Shown here: positions 35,090 to 46,490 of the stretch, piece by piece
Layout: each line of letters begins with the position of its first letter
Numbering within the stretch: the stretch's first letter is position 1
Assembly (NCBI GenBank): GCA_003342895.1
Contig: PTFA01000195.1
Span: 124,001-188,000 of the forward strand
Direction of reading: 5' to 3'
Source of the DNA: Casuarius casuarius
Lineage: Eukaryota; Chordata; Aves; Casuariiformes; Casuariidae
Length of the DNA stretch: 64,000 nucleotides
Position numbers and translations under genes: made by a program
Notes under the pieces: generated by a model
The model's database searches: none
What the model saw: the letters and a program-made list of their open reading frames with translations, nothing else
Told to the model about the DNA's origin: nothing

Positions 35090-35331
35090 TGTTTTTTAAC
35101 TATTTCTTTATTCACTTCCACGTCTTATCCTGGATCCCTGTAGCTTTTAACTTAAACAGATGCCTGTCATGTGGAACTTTATTGAGGGCTTTCTGAAACT
35201 CCAGATAAATCATGCTGTATGCGTTGACACTGTCAACCTTGTCTGTAACCTTCTCAAAGTCAAAAGAAGTTAGGCAGATTCCTGCTCTTCCATATTCACA
35301 GTTTGACTTTATCTTTCATTGAGGAGACTGT
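35090..35331 (-). pseudogene. CR1-type LINE reverse transcriptase fragment
   Basis: On the minus strand, codons at about 35262-35117 read KVTDKVD-x8-IYLEFQKALNKVPHDR, followed by HLFKLKATGI. This matches the conserved CR1/L2-clade reverse transcriptase segment in which a KVTD-x-VD stretch precedes the 'VYLDFxKAFDxVPHxxLLxKLxxxGI' block. The Asp normally found after KAF is Asn here, and an upstream stop and frame change (near 35,270-35,290) break the frame. It is therefore a dead fragment. CR1 elements retrotranspose by target-primed reverse transcription. No endonuclease domain, 3' UTR or tail was found beside it. Confidence 0.8.
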
Positions 35332-35410
35332 GGGCCATACTCTCAGCTGATGTAAATTGCTTCATCTCCATGGAAATCAATGGAACTATGCTGTTTTACA
35401 CCCAGCCCTG
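35332..35410. repeat. Inverted-repeat relic, both halves visible
   Basis: GGGCCATACTCTCAGCTGAT then GTAAATTGCTTCATCTCCAT then GGAAATCAATGGAACTATGC then TGTTTTACAC. The left TGTAAATTGCTTCATCTCCA pairs imperfectly with the right TGGAACTATGCTGTTTTACA. The central CCATGGAAATCAATGGA is the usual symmetric middle. It lies directly beside the CR1 reverse transcriptase fragment. Confidence 0.65.
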
Positions 35411-37100
35411 CAGATCTTTGCCTTCTCCAGCTGAACAAAGTTTCTATTTTTGATGCATGTTGTAAATGCCCAAGTTTAATGATCCAGTGAACATTTACTT
35501 AAAATATGGACCCTGAGACACATAAGTTATCCATGGCAGTCTAATACCCCTGCATCTGTGTTTTTCCCTTTTTTACTCCTAAACTCAACTAAATGGGGCT
35601 TTCCATTTCCTTCATAAAAATGAACCATGCAAATGACCATGGAAAACTTTTAGGCAGACATTGGTCCATTCACGTAAGGGTCTGAATCATCTTACATTCA
35701 AGTCTGGTAAGAGTCCCAGTGGATAATGGAGTATATATCTTGCTTAAAATCCCTGCAGAATATGTAAAATATCTTTTGTGTGAGAGTTCAGGGAATTTAT
35801 TTTCACAGAAAAGATACTTAGAGAAACCCAGGTTCTTCAGATCTCATTCCTTTTATGATCCTATTGCCTTTTTGATCACCATGAATCTCCAAGGAAGGAA
35901 ATTTTCACCTTCATTTAGGGTTTAAATGTTAGATATGGTAAACCTGGAATTCTTTATGCAGCAAAAATATTTAAGCTATTCTTGGGCAAACCTAAAACGT
36001 AGGTAATAGTATCTAATACATATCAAAAAAAATTAACATCAGCTCCTGGAAATTATTTGTCCTTTTGCTCCTTCTAGAATACCAGATCTAAAAGCATCAC
36101 TGGCAGCTTTTTCTCCTTGTTGACCAGGTAGGATAACTGATCTTTCCTAATGCCAGTCATCCTTTTTCACTGAATGCAGCAATCAGGCACACTTCTTTGT
36201 CTGCTGCGTTAAGCTCAATCCAAGACTGTCCCATCTCTGGTCTTCCTAACAGCTGCAGCTTCACTGCCAAGCCCTTGTCCTGCCCTCTGTCAGCCTGAAA
36301 TCTGACAGCCCTTCCCACCTGTGCCTGCAACATGGGTGTAATAGCCCACGTGTTACTGCTTACTGCCCAGCAGAGTTGTGTTCCTGAGCTCCTTTCCTTG
36401 ACTATGGGTCACAGCTCTTTTCCTCCTTCCTTTCTGATATCTTTTGACATCAGATATTGGAATAAAGAAAGCGATGCAGGGGGAGGTGAGGAAGGAAGGG
36501 ATAGTTTTGTGCAAGAAGTCTGCGTTATCTTTCTTATAATATTATTATGCTATATAAATACCCAAATGCCTTTCTGTTTCCTAGTACTGTACAGTCCTTG
36601 CTGCATCATTCTGATATTTCCTGTCTTTAGAGATTCCATGTAATTTATGATGGACACTCCTACAGCTTTTATGTGAAAGAAAGAAAAACCTTTCTCCTTA
36701 TATTAGCTATCCTTGCTATCCTTGTCTTGTTACTTTATTCTTACTGAAATACATGGACTTTCCTTCCTGAAACTTATCTAATGTCTTTAAATAGGCTAGA
36801 GACATCAAGGGCTGAATATCTACTGCTGGTACTGAGAGTTAATGACCCTTACGTGAAAACTATTAGGTAACTCGTAGGATTATGTTGATCCATTCTCTTG
36901 TCCAGACTATTTAATAACACATGTGGGGAAGTGATACTGCTTCTGATGGACAAGGTAGTACCTCAGGAATGCACCATGCAGTAAAGGCACAGCACCACGT
37001 GCAGAGCCAGCTCAGGTATCTCTGCCTGGCACTCTCTTAAACCACGTAGGTGGCATCCCTGATAAAAGTTATTTTTTTCAACAGCAGTGCAGGTTCTACT
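35411..37100. other. Non-coding background
   Basis: No gene was recognised. The stretch 36,050-36,480 is somewhat GC-richer and pyrimidine-rich on the plus strand. A frame of 103 codons (36332-36643) is not recognisable. Near 36,705 a nine-base word GCTATCCTT is tandemly repeated. Otherwise the sequence is unremarkable. Confidence 0.5.
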
Positions 37101-37104
37101 GCCC

Positions 37105-37330
37105 AGTCAGGGCCCTACTGCAAATTATTCATCCCCATTATGTAGCTCAGACAGCGCAGTGATAGGCTTATTTGCATAATTAATAATATTTAAAGACACC
37201 TCCTCAGGTATCCCAAGAGCTCTGAAGGCAGGAGAAAGGCTCTCAGTGATTTTACTGTGCCTTCAATGAGACCTGTGTTTAAAAAGAGGAATGTTGTCTG
37301 TAAATGATCTTTACAAGCTGTACTGAGAAT
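37105..37330. other. Possible conserved non-coding segment
   Basis: It contains CTTATTTGCATAATTAATAA (about 37,168-37,187), which is an octamer-type ATTTGCAT joined to a TAATTAATAA homeodomain cluster, flanked by repeat-free complex sequence. This is suggestive of an enhancer only. Confidence 0.2.
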
Positions 37331-39206
37331 GCTCAGTCAGCCCTCAGTGATGCCTTACCTTTTTGTCTCACCAGATTTGTGGCAGGAGTCTGAAGTAGAG
37401 TGCTGTGCTGTGCTGCCTGCTCTCAATTTGGTTTAACACAGCAACCCTGAAAGATGGAATTTGTCCCTCCATGTACATGCATGCGTTCCTGGCTGTAGTC
37501 TTTCCAGCCCTAACTGCAGAATCATCATTAAGAAATGCAGAAGAAATGTTTCTGGAAAACAAACAAACAAACAAATGAAAAAAACCAAAAACACAAAAAA
37601 ACCTATGTTGCAAGTATGGATACCCATTTCTATTCACAATCAAGACAAACTCCAATCCCTCAAAAATATTGGAAGCACAGTACTGATCCTCAGATGAGAG
37701 AAACACTGGGGGCCCTGAAATCACTTGGCATGTCTTTAGTGTTAGTGTGCTTCTATAGAAAGTCCTCAGACATTGGTAATGACCAATAGTATTAAACTCA
37801 GTAGTAGAATGAACCATAGCTTTTTTCCATACCCTTTTGTACTGGATAAATTCCAGCATCAGAAGATCTCTATTTCTCGAAGGCAATGGTAAAAATACTG
37901 AAGTGCCCCTTTTGCTTCTGAAGTGAGACTGTCTACCTGTTTTACTGGCATCCTGCAGAGGAAGACAGATGCTGTCTGAAAAGGTGTCTGCAAGGTATTA
38001 AACTGGATGCAGTTCAGACATTAACTATTGCCAGTGTCTGTTCAAAAAGAGACTCACCTCAAATGCACAAAATCACAGATCCATGCTTGTAACAATTGGC
38101 CATTCCCTACAGACAGCTACACCCTTGGGCTTTTTCACCTTCTAAAGCTGATCTGCCCTGCTTCTATTTTAACAGAGGCATCTTACAGGAACACACCTAT
38201 TTAGAAAGAAAATTGAGCAACATTTACAATCTGTAGCTTCCCTCTGTTGCTAACCTGAGGACAAAGAAACAAATGAAAGCTGGAAGAAAATGAAGGACTT
38301 AAATGAAGATAAAGCTAGCAGGAATTCCTTGTAGTGAGATGAAATCTTGAGTTTTGCTTCTTAAACTGGGCAAGATCATATTCTGATACCAGTAGAAATC
38401 TGGGGACTAAAGAAATGGTGAATGACAATCCTCAGTATATGGCAATTTAGTACTTGACAGACAAAATCATGAGTCCAGCACTTAACATAAGTTCCCTCTC
38501 CGGGTTCTGTCCTAATATATGTGACATTTTAATGTCAGATGATGTGCTTAGTGTAATTATGGCTTGCAATTTCTCCTTGAATGATAAAAAGCTGTATGTC
38601 TCTTTGTCCTTCATATACACATCTCCAGACCACAGTGAATTCCACTTTTGGTACTTTACTCTTTTGATGCTGAGTCTATCAAGGGTCATTCTTAGAAAAT
38701 ACACATAGATTATCCACAGATTAAAAATAAACAAACTAATAAAATAACTAAGGATATTTCACATAGGTCTTGTATTTCTTTGGCATGATTCTGTGAGATT
38801 TTGAGATTTGGCAGAGCACAGGAACAGCAGTAAGTGAGTCACAGGCTTTCATGCCCCCGGAGAACTATATAAGATAGGACCAGAGAGCTAGACTAACCAG
38901 GCCTCAGTTTCCTTTTTCAGAACAAGTTTAGAAAGCATAACTAAAGCCCAAAGAAGCAAAACCCAACCAAATGACCAAACAAAAAAACACCAAAACCTCC
39001 ACAGATTTATGTCTCTACTATGGACCTTAACAGAACTGTCTGAGATATTCAGAGAAACTCATGAAGTATGTGGAGGAGCTGAGAATCAGAAAAGTGTCAC
39101 AAGAGCTGAGTGCATCTCTGTCATTCAAGACCAGGAAAATCAGCTCTTTATTTTACAGATGTACAGTGATTGGTCAATTTTTGAAGTTCTTACTTAGATA
39201 GTATCA
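37331..39206. other. Non-coding background including longest open frame
   Basis: The minus frame 37368-37886 (172 codons) is the longest in the window. It crosses an (AAAC)n/A-rich simple repeat (37556-37603), which gives it a Phe/Cys/Leu-rich low-complexity middle. Open plus frames overlap it. No domain or splice pattern is recognised, so I read it as chance. The remainder is AT-rich, with nothing else supported. Confidence 0.5.
37556..37603. repeat. (AAAC)n / A-rich simple repeat
   Basis: Four AAAC-type units are followed by degenerate AAAAACC/ACAC A-rich sequence. It is low-complexity and could be the tail of a decayed retrotransposon, but no body is seen. Confidence 0.85.
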
Positions 39207-39265
39207 TTAGATGCTGACTTCCATGGGAGTCTTAGCTGAGAAATGACTGCAGGATTTCATCCACA
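39207..39265. repeat. Inverted-repeat relic (TGACTTC...GGATTT module)
   Basis: GATGCTGACTTCCATGGGAG then TCTTAGCTGAGAAATGACTG then CAGGATTTCATCCAC follows the module 'TGACTTCAATGGGAGCTTTGCCTGAGTAAGGACTGCAGGATTTGGCCC'. I associate that module with sauropsid repeat relics related to the GGCCAGATTC family. Confidence 0.5.
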
Positions 39266-39718
39266 GCTATTAATAAAAGTGTTTGAACTTCACACACTGT
39301 AGAAATGAGACCAAAAGACATCTAGAACCTGGAAAAAAATAAAAAGGTGAAAATCTGCTTTGAATGCTATACATTCTGCATCTGGAAGGATTTTTTTCAA
39401 GAAAAACTGGGAAAAAGTAGACAGATAGACAAATAGGCAAGTGCACATACTGATGAAGAAGATATGACAGAAGTCTTGTTGCAAAATTCTTCTGCATTGA
39501 TAGGAAATGTAGATTAGTTTGGGAAAGTGGGTCTCCTATAGACCCAGCTCCACTTAAGCATCTTCAATAGGAGCTGAACGGAATAATTTATCTTTCTTAG
39601 CTGACCGAGAATTGGCACCTTTAGTCCGAATGGTAGGAAAATGGCAGGGTTTTTTCATACTGCTATCTGCAGATATACTGTTGCACAAGATGCTAAACAA
39701 ATATTCACAGACAGATTT

Positions 39719-39766
39719 TTCAATGGAGCTATGCCAGTTTATAATAGCTGGGGTTCTGGCCCTAAA
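39719..39766. repeat. Half copy of inverted-repeat relic
   Basis: TTCAATGGAGCTATGCCAGT then TTATAATAGCTGGGGTTCTG then GCCC matches the 3' half 'TCAATGGAGCTACGCCGATTTACACCAGCTGAGGATCTGGCCC' with few changes. The terminal CTGGGGTTCTGGCCC box is well preserved. The 5' half is not seen. Confidence 0.65.
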
Positions 39767-41674
39767 TTTTTAATTTCTCAAGGTTTCAATACAATTTCCT
39801 TTTAGTTTACTTTTTTTTTTTTTGCTCTTTTTCTTCTCCCTCCCCTTTTTTTTTCCTGAGGAGGAAATAAGGGATCATATTTTTTTATTAATAAAAAAGA
39901 AAAAGGAAGGGGAAAAATACCAAAAGAACAGAATTTGTCTTTATGAAGGAAAATACTGTGGATATTTTGCCAAAAAGGACACATAGTGAAAATAGATTAG
40001 TTCATTTGAGCAGTATGTGGAAAATATATATTTCCTGAAGCAGGTGGTGCGAATGAAGAGGATAGGAAGAAAAATGTCTTGCATGGAAAGTATTCTTCAA
40101 AATGTGATTTCTCTCATCAAGTGAGGAGGCAGCAAAACATTGTGCCACTGAGAGCTGCAGTGCTTTCTAGCAGGCTGTCTGTGGGAATCTTCAGTTATTT
40201 AGTTATAAACACAGATCTTTTAGTTAGAAGTGCACTCTGATTTTTTTATATTTTAAGTGAATAGGAAGATACAAAGGTGACATGGCAGTTTAGCTAATGA
40301 ACCTAGGTGAATGGGCATGAGAAACAAGAAGGAGCTGGGGGTGAAGATGAGGGTAAAACTGTGTAGTAGAAAGGATAAACACTTGCATCTTTTGAAAAAC
40401 AGCTTCTACTCAGCAGTCAATGTTTTTTTGTTTTCCCATCCACTATTGATAGGCAAGGTTGGACAGTTACTGACTTAATTCAGCATGAAAAGAGGGCAGT
40501 ATTTCTCAAATTAATATCTGATTTGCCAGAACATAAAAAACTGGGACAGCCAAAGCAGTTCATAAACTCGTGTTGACTTAACAAATCAGTATAGTTTAGT
40601 TTAGTTCAATTTTCTTTGGAGTCAAGGAACTAAAGGATATTTTGAGGGGGAAAAAACCAGCAAAAATATAATTTCAGAAGAGGGTATTTTAGGAAGTTTC
40701 ATACGAAACCCATTTCTTATGTTTTACTAGATCTTCCCTCCCTTTTTAAAGAAATCATTTGGGATCAAATTGATTTTGCTTTTCATTCAGCCAAGCAGTC
40801 AGAAGTTAAATATTTGATCATTGAATACAATCGGATCTGGGTTTACTTCAAATATAAAGAAAAACTAAACTCAGAGAGTTCAAACCGTAGCTGTGATTAC
40901 ACGTAGGAATTAGTATATATAGCTGAATGCTCTTAAACATAGTTGTGATCTTGGTGTTGACCAAATACAAAAATTATTGAGCTTCAGTTATAGCCCAAAC
41001 CAAATTCTGATTACCATCACTTAGGTACCAAATCAAATTCTGACCAGAGTCTTAGTTATCATCCTATCAGTTTCCAGCAGCTACTTTAGTGCATTTTCAT
41101 CCTATTATGAAACGTTTTATTTACTTTTTGACTACTGCTGTCAAATCCAGGAACAAAACCAAGAAAATACAGCAAACCAACATTAATGAAGTTAAAAAAA
41201 CACATGAAAAATGTTCATGAAACTCCCACTTCATATAGGATTTATACTTCTGTTATTAACAGTGTTTTAAAATGTGTTTGTTCTTCACCACGCATATAGG
41301 AAACACAGTATCTTCCTAATATCTTCCCAGTATTGCTGGGACTTGCATAATCCAGTGAGGAGGGAAATCCCGGGAGAGGGAGGGATCATCCTGCCCTTTC
41401 CACTAGGAATAAGTCCCTTACCTATACAAAGCATTGACAGACTGGACACCCATCTTAAATGAAGTGCCTGAACCCCCTGTTTCAAAAACTGGGAATAGGT
41501 AAAACTTTTCTCTTCTCTTCTCTACTATGCTTACACGAGATTGGAGAGAAACAGGCAAAAGCATTAAACTCACATCTCTCAGGAGAGAGATGAACAGAAT
41601 CAACATTTCATCTGAAGAAGTTCAGTTTTGCTTACACTCTTTAACAGTTCATTAGAGTCAAAAAATGAGAGGAA
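39767..41674. other. Non-coding background
   Basis: No gene was recognised. The content is T- and A-rich runs at 39,809-39,910, a TAGTT tandem near 40,590-40,606 and short mutually overlapping frames at 41,274-41,606 in a slightly GC-richer patch. Nothing else is supported. Confidence 0.55.
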
Positions 41675-41900
41675 AGCATGCCTAGTGGTTAGTGCACTCA
41701 CTCGGGTGCACTTTGGGGAGGGTCATGGATTCGAGTCTCCACTTCAGTGACTAACAGCTTTATCCAGTGACTGCTTCATATAAAATTCAGATGTTTCTTT
41801 CATTCAGGGCCTACAAGTTTGGATTTTGCCCTCTCAGAAGAGTGATCTAACCGTTGAGACGTATGTTGTCTCAGTTTTCTTGTTTATGCTCCCTCACCCT
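41675..41900. repeat. Fold-back tRNA-derived SINE relic
   Basis: The plus strand carries a tRNA-like head. An A-box-like TGCCTAGTGGTTAG (about 41679-41692) precedes a B-box-like GGATTCGAGTCTC (about 41727-41739), about 50 bases apart as in Pol III promoters. At the other end, GTGATCTAACCGTTGAGACG (about 41842-41861) is the complement of a second, decayed head (CAACGGTTAGATCAC), and the nearby GGATTTTGCC complements a weak B box. Two heads facing each other match a fold-back SINE structure I recall from sauropsid genomes. Confidence 0.55.
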
Positions 41901-42179
41901 GACTAAATGACTGAATTTCCATATTACACATAACAGCTTTAGTCTCTCCACATTAGGCTGAATGAATTTAAGTGATGGCTTAAATTTGGCAAGCTAAAAT
42001 TTTGGCTAGCCCCAGACCTCTCCAGTTTTGGGATAGGAAAGGCTTTCTGGCAAATCCCAGCAATGCAGGGACACACTGATGAATGGTGATTGAAATACTG
42101 CTAACACTTCACCACACGCACACAGAACACAGAAACACCCCGAATTAAAATATCGGATGCCAGAGGACTAGAAACCTAG

Positions 42180-42274
42180 TTAGGGAGCTCCCTAAAATGG
42201 GGAGCTAATATAATACAGCTAATATATTTTAGAATAGGGAGCTATATTATATTAGCTCCCTATTTTAGGGAGCT
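42180..42274. repeat. Nested palindrome / 29-bp inverted repeat
   Basis: The left arm 42186-42214 (AGCTCCCTAAAATGGGGAGC then TAATATAAT) and the right arm 42246-42274 are reverse complements, with one mismatch over 29 bases, around a 31-base spacer. TTAGGGAGCTCCCTAA at 42180-42195 is a perfect 16-base palindrome. GGGAGCTA/TAGCTCCC at 42237-42260 forms another hairpin inside the structure. The AGCTCCCTA/TAGGGAGCT word appears repeatedly in both orientations. It may be a MITE-like fold-back or a hairpin-templated mutation; no target duplication was found. Confidence 0.9.
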
Positions 42275-45200
42275 CTAGGACTACACAGCAGTTGGATAAA
42301 GGTTTTAAGAATGAAAATGGTGCACTACAGGTGTTCAAAGTTCAGCTAAATTTAACTAGAGTAACAGACATTATTTTGGAGGGTCCAAGTTGAAGTGACT
42401 GAGATCTTTCACCACACCCGGGAGGACCAGAAAACAAGTCAACCAAATCCTAATGTCTTAACCATCCTTTGCCTCAAAAAATGCTCACAGGGGAGCAGTC
42501 AATCTTACGTGTTGATAGGAAGTCTTGGGTTTAATAAATACCTCCGTTAGCTTCCTTTTCTTATGGTTTTAAACATGAATAAACACAAATAAATAAACAT
42601 GAATAAGTAAGCACTTTCTAAATGTCCACCATGTATAACTGATTCCTGGGCACTTAGAAGATGTAATCCCAAAGCTGAAAGGAAATGCTTTTTGGACCAA
42701 GCCAGAGGTATCAGTATAACGTTCTTCCAACACTGTAAAATTTCTCCTTGTGCTGTGTAGGGCTTGATGCTGCTCCATATCAATTGCAGGAAGTTTCTTT
42801 GTATATGAAAATGTCAGCAAATGTAAAACGTATGCAGAATTAGAAACCAGGTTGATGAGAACTGAAAATGTGGTCGGGCGTGGCTACAACTTCCAAATCT
42901 ACTCTGCACTCGTAAATTTTACATTGCTATTTTTAAAGGTTGTTTATGCTCACACATTTTTTTTTAATTGGAACTTGACCAGATTGTGCATATTTTACGA
43001 TGCCGTCACTTTCCAGAATATCATTCACAGTTTCTTTTTCCTAACATTTACAAAATTTAATGACTTTCCTCCTATAAAAGATACAGGCATCTGCATTTTT
43101 TTGAAATACAATCAGTTTAAGCTGTTTAAAACCAGGAGGGGGGAACATCCTGCTTGATAGTTTACCAATAAAAATGAGGAAAAACAACAACAGGAATAGA
43201 CACCCCCTACTTCTAGTCTAAGATTTCTGTAAAACAGAATGCACGGTGCTTTTCTGCTCTGAATGAAAATGCAGAGATAAGAGTAACAGGATAGAACAGG
43301 TCAGAATTTTTCCAGTGAAACTGCATTTATTAAAAAAAAAAAAAAAAAAGATGTTTCATTGAGCCAGATTATTCAAAACCTCTTGGATTTGATGGATTAT
43401 CAGCTGATTCTGAGGAAAACTTGTTTAAATTCCTGGTGGATCTGGATCTTCAGGATTCTGGAAACTCCGGGGCTCCAGCAGTGGGAAAAATATCACTACA
43501 GGTTTCTTCCAAAAATTGTAGGAGCACCCCTTTACTGACTCAGTGGAGCTGACATTATATTGACTGTTGTTAGAAGTGATCCAGAACGCTGATCCTACAG
43601 AGCAGGTTTCGTTGGCTTCCAGATCTTTGTGTTTTTCAATTAAATTAAGTAAAATTCTGTTACAGGATAATTTTGTAACAAAAGCAGAGCCTGCTGTCTT
43701 GCTTTATCCTCCACAAAGCTCTCTTTATTCATACAAGTAGTCCAAAGGAAAAACATCACTGCTTGAAAGGTCAGGAGCACAAGGTATATGAGTGATTGGG
43801 CACATTAAAATAGCTTCTGAAGATCTGCATGGTGTGGGCGGGCTTTGTGTTTTTTGGGTTGTGTGTTTTGGGGTGTGTGTTTTTTGCAGAGGGTTGAATA
43901 TGAAAGTGGATCCTATAGGCCAAGTTCAGCCCACAGGATTTCCTGCTGTTCATAAATTGAACAAACGCTCCAAAGCAAATCATCCCCTTATACCATGTAA
44001 GTGTGGCTGAGATAAGAAGTGGCTGATGTTGAGACAGAGACAGATACTGTTTAAGACAACAGTGAACATTTTAAAACCAATGAGATTTCTGTGCTGTGTA
44101 CTGCTACGGACAGTGTCTGTTATTCCCAGATTGCATTTCAGACTCCTACATATGGTAGAAAAAGAATTTTACAGATTTTTTAAATTTATTTTGCAATTTC
44201 CACCTCCCCCTTTAAGAAAACAGATAATAAAGCGTAGTCCCATCCTGTCTGACCTCACCTGGGAGAAAAGAAAGCATATGATTTAGTGTTCTGGGTGCTA
44301 ATCTGGTATAAAGAAAACATTGCCCTGCAACTGTGAGTAGGTAACTCATATACCCTCATATACCCTATTCCCGATCTGTGAAACAGAGGTACCACCATTT
44401 CCACACCAAACACAGAATGAGATACTAGAGATACCTCTTTAACTGGGCTAAAGAAATATCCAGTATAACCACATCCATATATCCAGTATCCATGTAGTTT
44501 GAGAAAGCCTCTTTTATGTTGCTATAAGCAGCAATATCAAAATCTCGCTTGCATATACAAATCCAATGACTCAAAAGGGTATCAGCTCCCATCTTGTTTT
44601 ACTTCTTCCAAAGCATCAGATAATAATGACTTTTGAGCAGTTTTACCTACTGGAGTTGTATTAGAACTAGCAATTCACAATAACTTACTTTCTCTGCCTT
44701 AGTGTATATAAGAGTCTGAGCTATCCAGTCTCTTCCTCATTTTTTTATTTCTGCAGCTCAGATCAATGTGGCTTTTTTGTTACAAATGTCCTTTTACCTA
44801 ATTGCCCTTTCTGAAAAGACTTTCTTTGTTCAGATGCATTTCTTATTTTTTTTTCCTCTTTTTTAAATGAACCTAAAGGTAATTGTGTTCATCACTGTAC
44901 GCTGAATTATAATAGCCACTTTTGAGAATACTGCTTTCTACAATAGAGCCCACTTTGTGATGATCTGATATAAAAATAAACCTAGGAGAATAGATTGACT
45001 GAGTAACAATATCCCAAAATACACAATATAACACTTGTGAGAGAAACTGGACAATGATAATATGGAAGACACTAGAACTCCTTCAACCTGCTGAAATTCT
45101 ACTGTGCTACAGTAAAACACAGCTCACCTTTTAATTGTCCAGCTTTTAATAGTACTGGAGTCTGAAAATTGAAAGAAGTAGGGAGAGGGAGAGAAGCTAG

Positions 45201-45559
45201 CATAGGAAAGAGGATCTGCAATGAAGAAAGCAAAAAGGACAAATTATTGCCCCAAACTGGGGAAAGTGGAACTGCCTGTTGGCTTGCTCTTTGTCCCTAA
45301 TCAGGAAAGGGCAAGAGCTTGTACAGTTTCAAATTACACAATCTGGTTTTTGTTGGTTTGTTACAATTCAACATACAATGATTCCTACAATGATTTGTCT
45401 AATTCAGTCCCAGGTATTAGAGAAGACTATCATTTTCACCCAGGTTTATGGAAGCTTTCAGAAAATTAGTGGTGTTTTAGAACTGCTTTTCATATGGTTA
45501 TGCTTTGATGTAGTGTGCTTCTTAATAGCCACATGTCTTCCCCTAAAGGAAAAATGAAA
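42275..45559. other. Non-coding background
   Basis: No gene was recognised. The content is an A18 run at 43332-43349, a GT/GGG-rich stretch at 43,850-43,890 and a possible MIR-like tail at 44,300-44,400. The latter has CCCGATCTGTGAAACAGAGG, compare 'CCCCATCTGTAAAACAGGG', preceded by a short direct repeat CTCATATACC. Frames up to 101 codons are not recognisable. Confidence 0.5.
44300..44400 (+). repeat. Possible MIR-like SINE fragment
   Basis: CCTATTCCCGATCTGTGAAA then CAGAGGTACCACC resembles 'CAGTTTCCCCATCTGTAAAACAGGGATAATAACACC' of MIR/CORE SINEs. No head or 3' end is visible and the match is short. Confidence 0.35.
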
Positions 45560-46490
45560 ATTCTAGATTGGATACTTACCCCTTAGCTGCATCGTGTGAG
45601 TATATCCAAGTAGAAGAGTGCCAGAGAGGTCCTTTCAGTACCCTTCACACTAACTCTTGCTGCCATTAAGGGTACAGTAACCACACTCTGGAACATCATG
45701 AACTCTGAGATCCTAAATGGGTCAGTGATTCAATCACAGACAGCATAGGCAAAGGCTGATGTAGCCACAGTGTCTATGGGTCGAACTGTCTGCTCAGTCA
45801 TGATCATGCCATGAAGTGGGGGTGAAAAGAGAAGTCACAGCCACTGTGAATCCACCTTTGGATGTAACTAAAAGGCAGGCTGAAGAGCATCATGATGAGG
45901 ATACTCAGCTCTCCATTCTTTGTCCTGACCCTCATCTCCTTTAAAACTCTATGGGAAAAGACTGGAAACTCTACAGGTTAATATCTTCCCCTGCCTGTGT
46001 GCCCCTCTACTGGAGTGCTTGTATCATATGCCTTCTAGTTTGGAGTGCTTTCTGCCATTGGTCTTAAGCTGTATCATAGTGAATATTCCCTTTCCACACA
46101 GGGAAGGTCATAACAATCACAGTGGTTTGTACTGCCTCTAAGGTAGCAGTCAACAACCGAAATTCATTTCTTTACAGAGATGTGCAAAGACAGACCTTTT
46201 CCACAGTTTTCATTTCAGTAGGGGCTGGTGCTGTAATGTATCTGAGAATCTCGGCCTGGAAGACTTTGAACTTGTGAATGACATGCAGCTCCACCAAGCT
46301 CACAGGAGTCACAGATGGTGCCCCAGCAAGGCTCAGCAGTCCTGGACGCAGAACTGTGTTGAGGCAGAGGCTGATGACATTACATCTGAGTTTCTGGACC
46401 ATGCTTCCAGTCCCATGTTTGGTTTGCAAAGCCAGCTGAAAGAAGGAGTCGGAGAGGAGCAGGTACATCTCTATCCGTAACAGAAGCATG
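45560..46490. other. GC-richer block of unknown origin
   Basis: The 3' part (46170-46490) is open on the minus strand for 105 codons (46172-46489) and on the plus strand for 68 codons (46274-46480). The plus frame reads ...DDITSEFLDHASSPMF..., and neither is recognisable. The 5' part is moderately GC-rich, with stops in all frames. The block resembles the ones at 28.2 and 59.0 kb in being more codon-like than the flanks. A decayed mobile element or retrogene is possible. Confidence 0.25.

Noticed and set aside
37368..37886. Longest open frame, 172 codons, minus strand
   Set aside because: It crosses an (AAAC)n repeat, is overlapped by open plus frames, and shows no domain or splice context. 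Length alone is near what 64 kb in six frames can give by chance.
38893..38930. GGCCTCAGTTTCC word as a possible SINE
   Set aside because: Only about 13 bases match the MIR-like core and nothing on either side continues the match.
39140..39165. TTATTTTACAGATGTACAG as a possible MIR core
   Set aside because: Too short, with no second diagnostic word nearby.
41679..41739. Functional tRNA gene
   Set aside because: A- and B-box-like words exist, but the flanking stems do not form a cloverleaf acceptor arm. The second opposed head fits a SINE relic.
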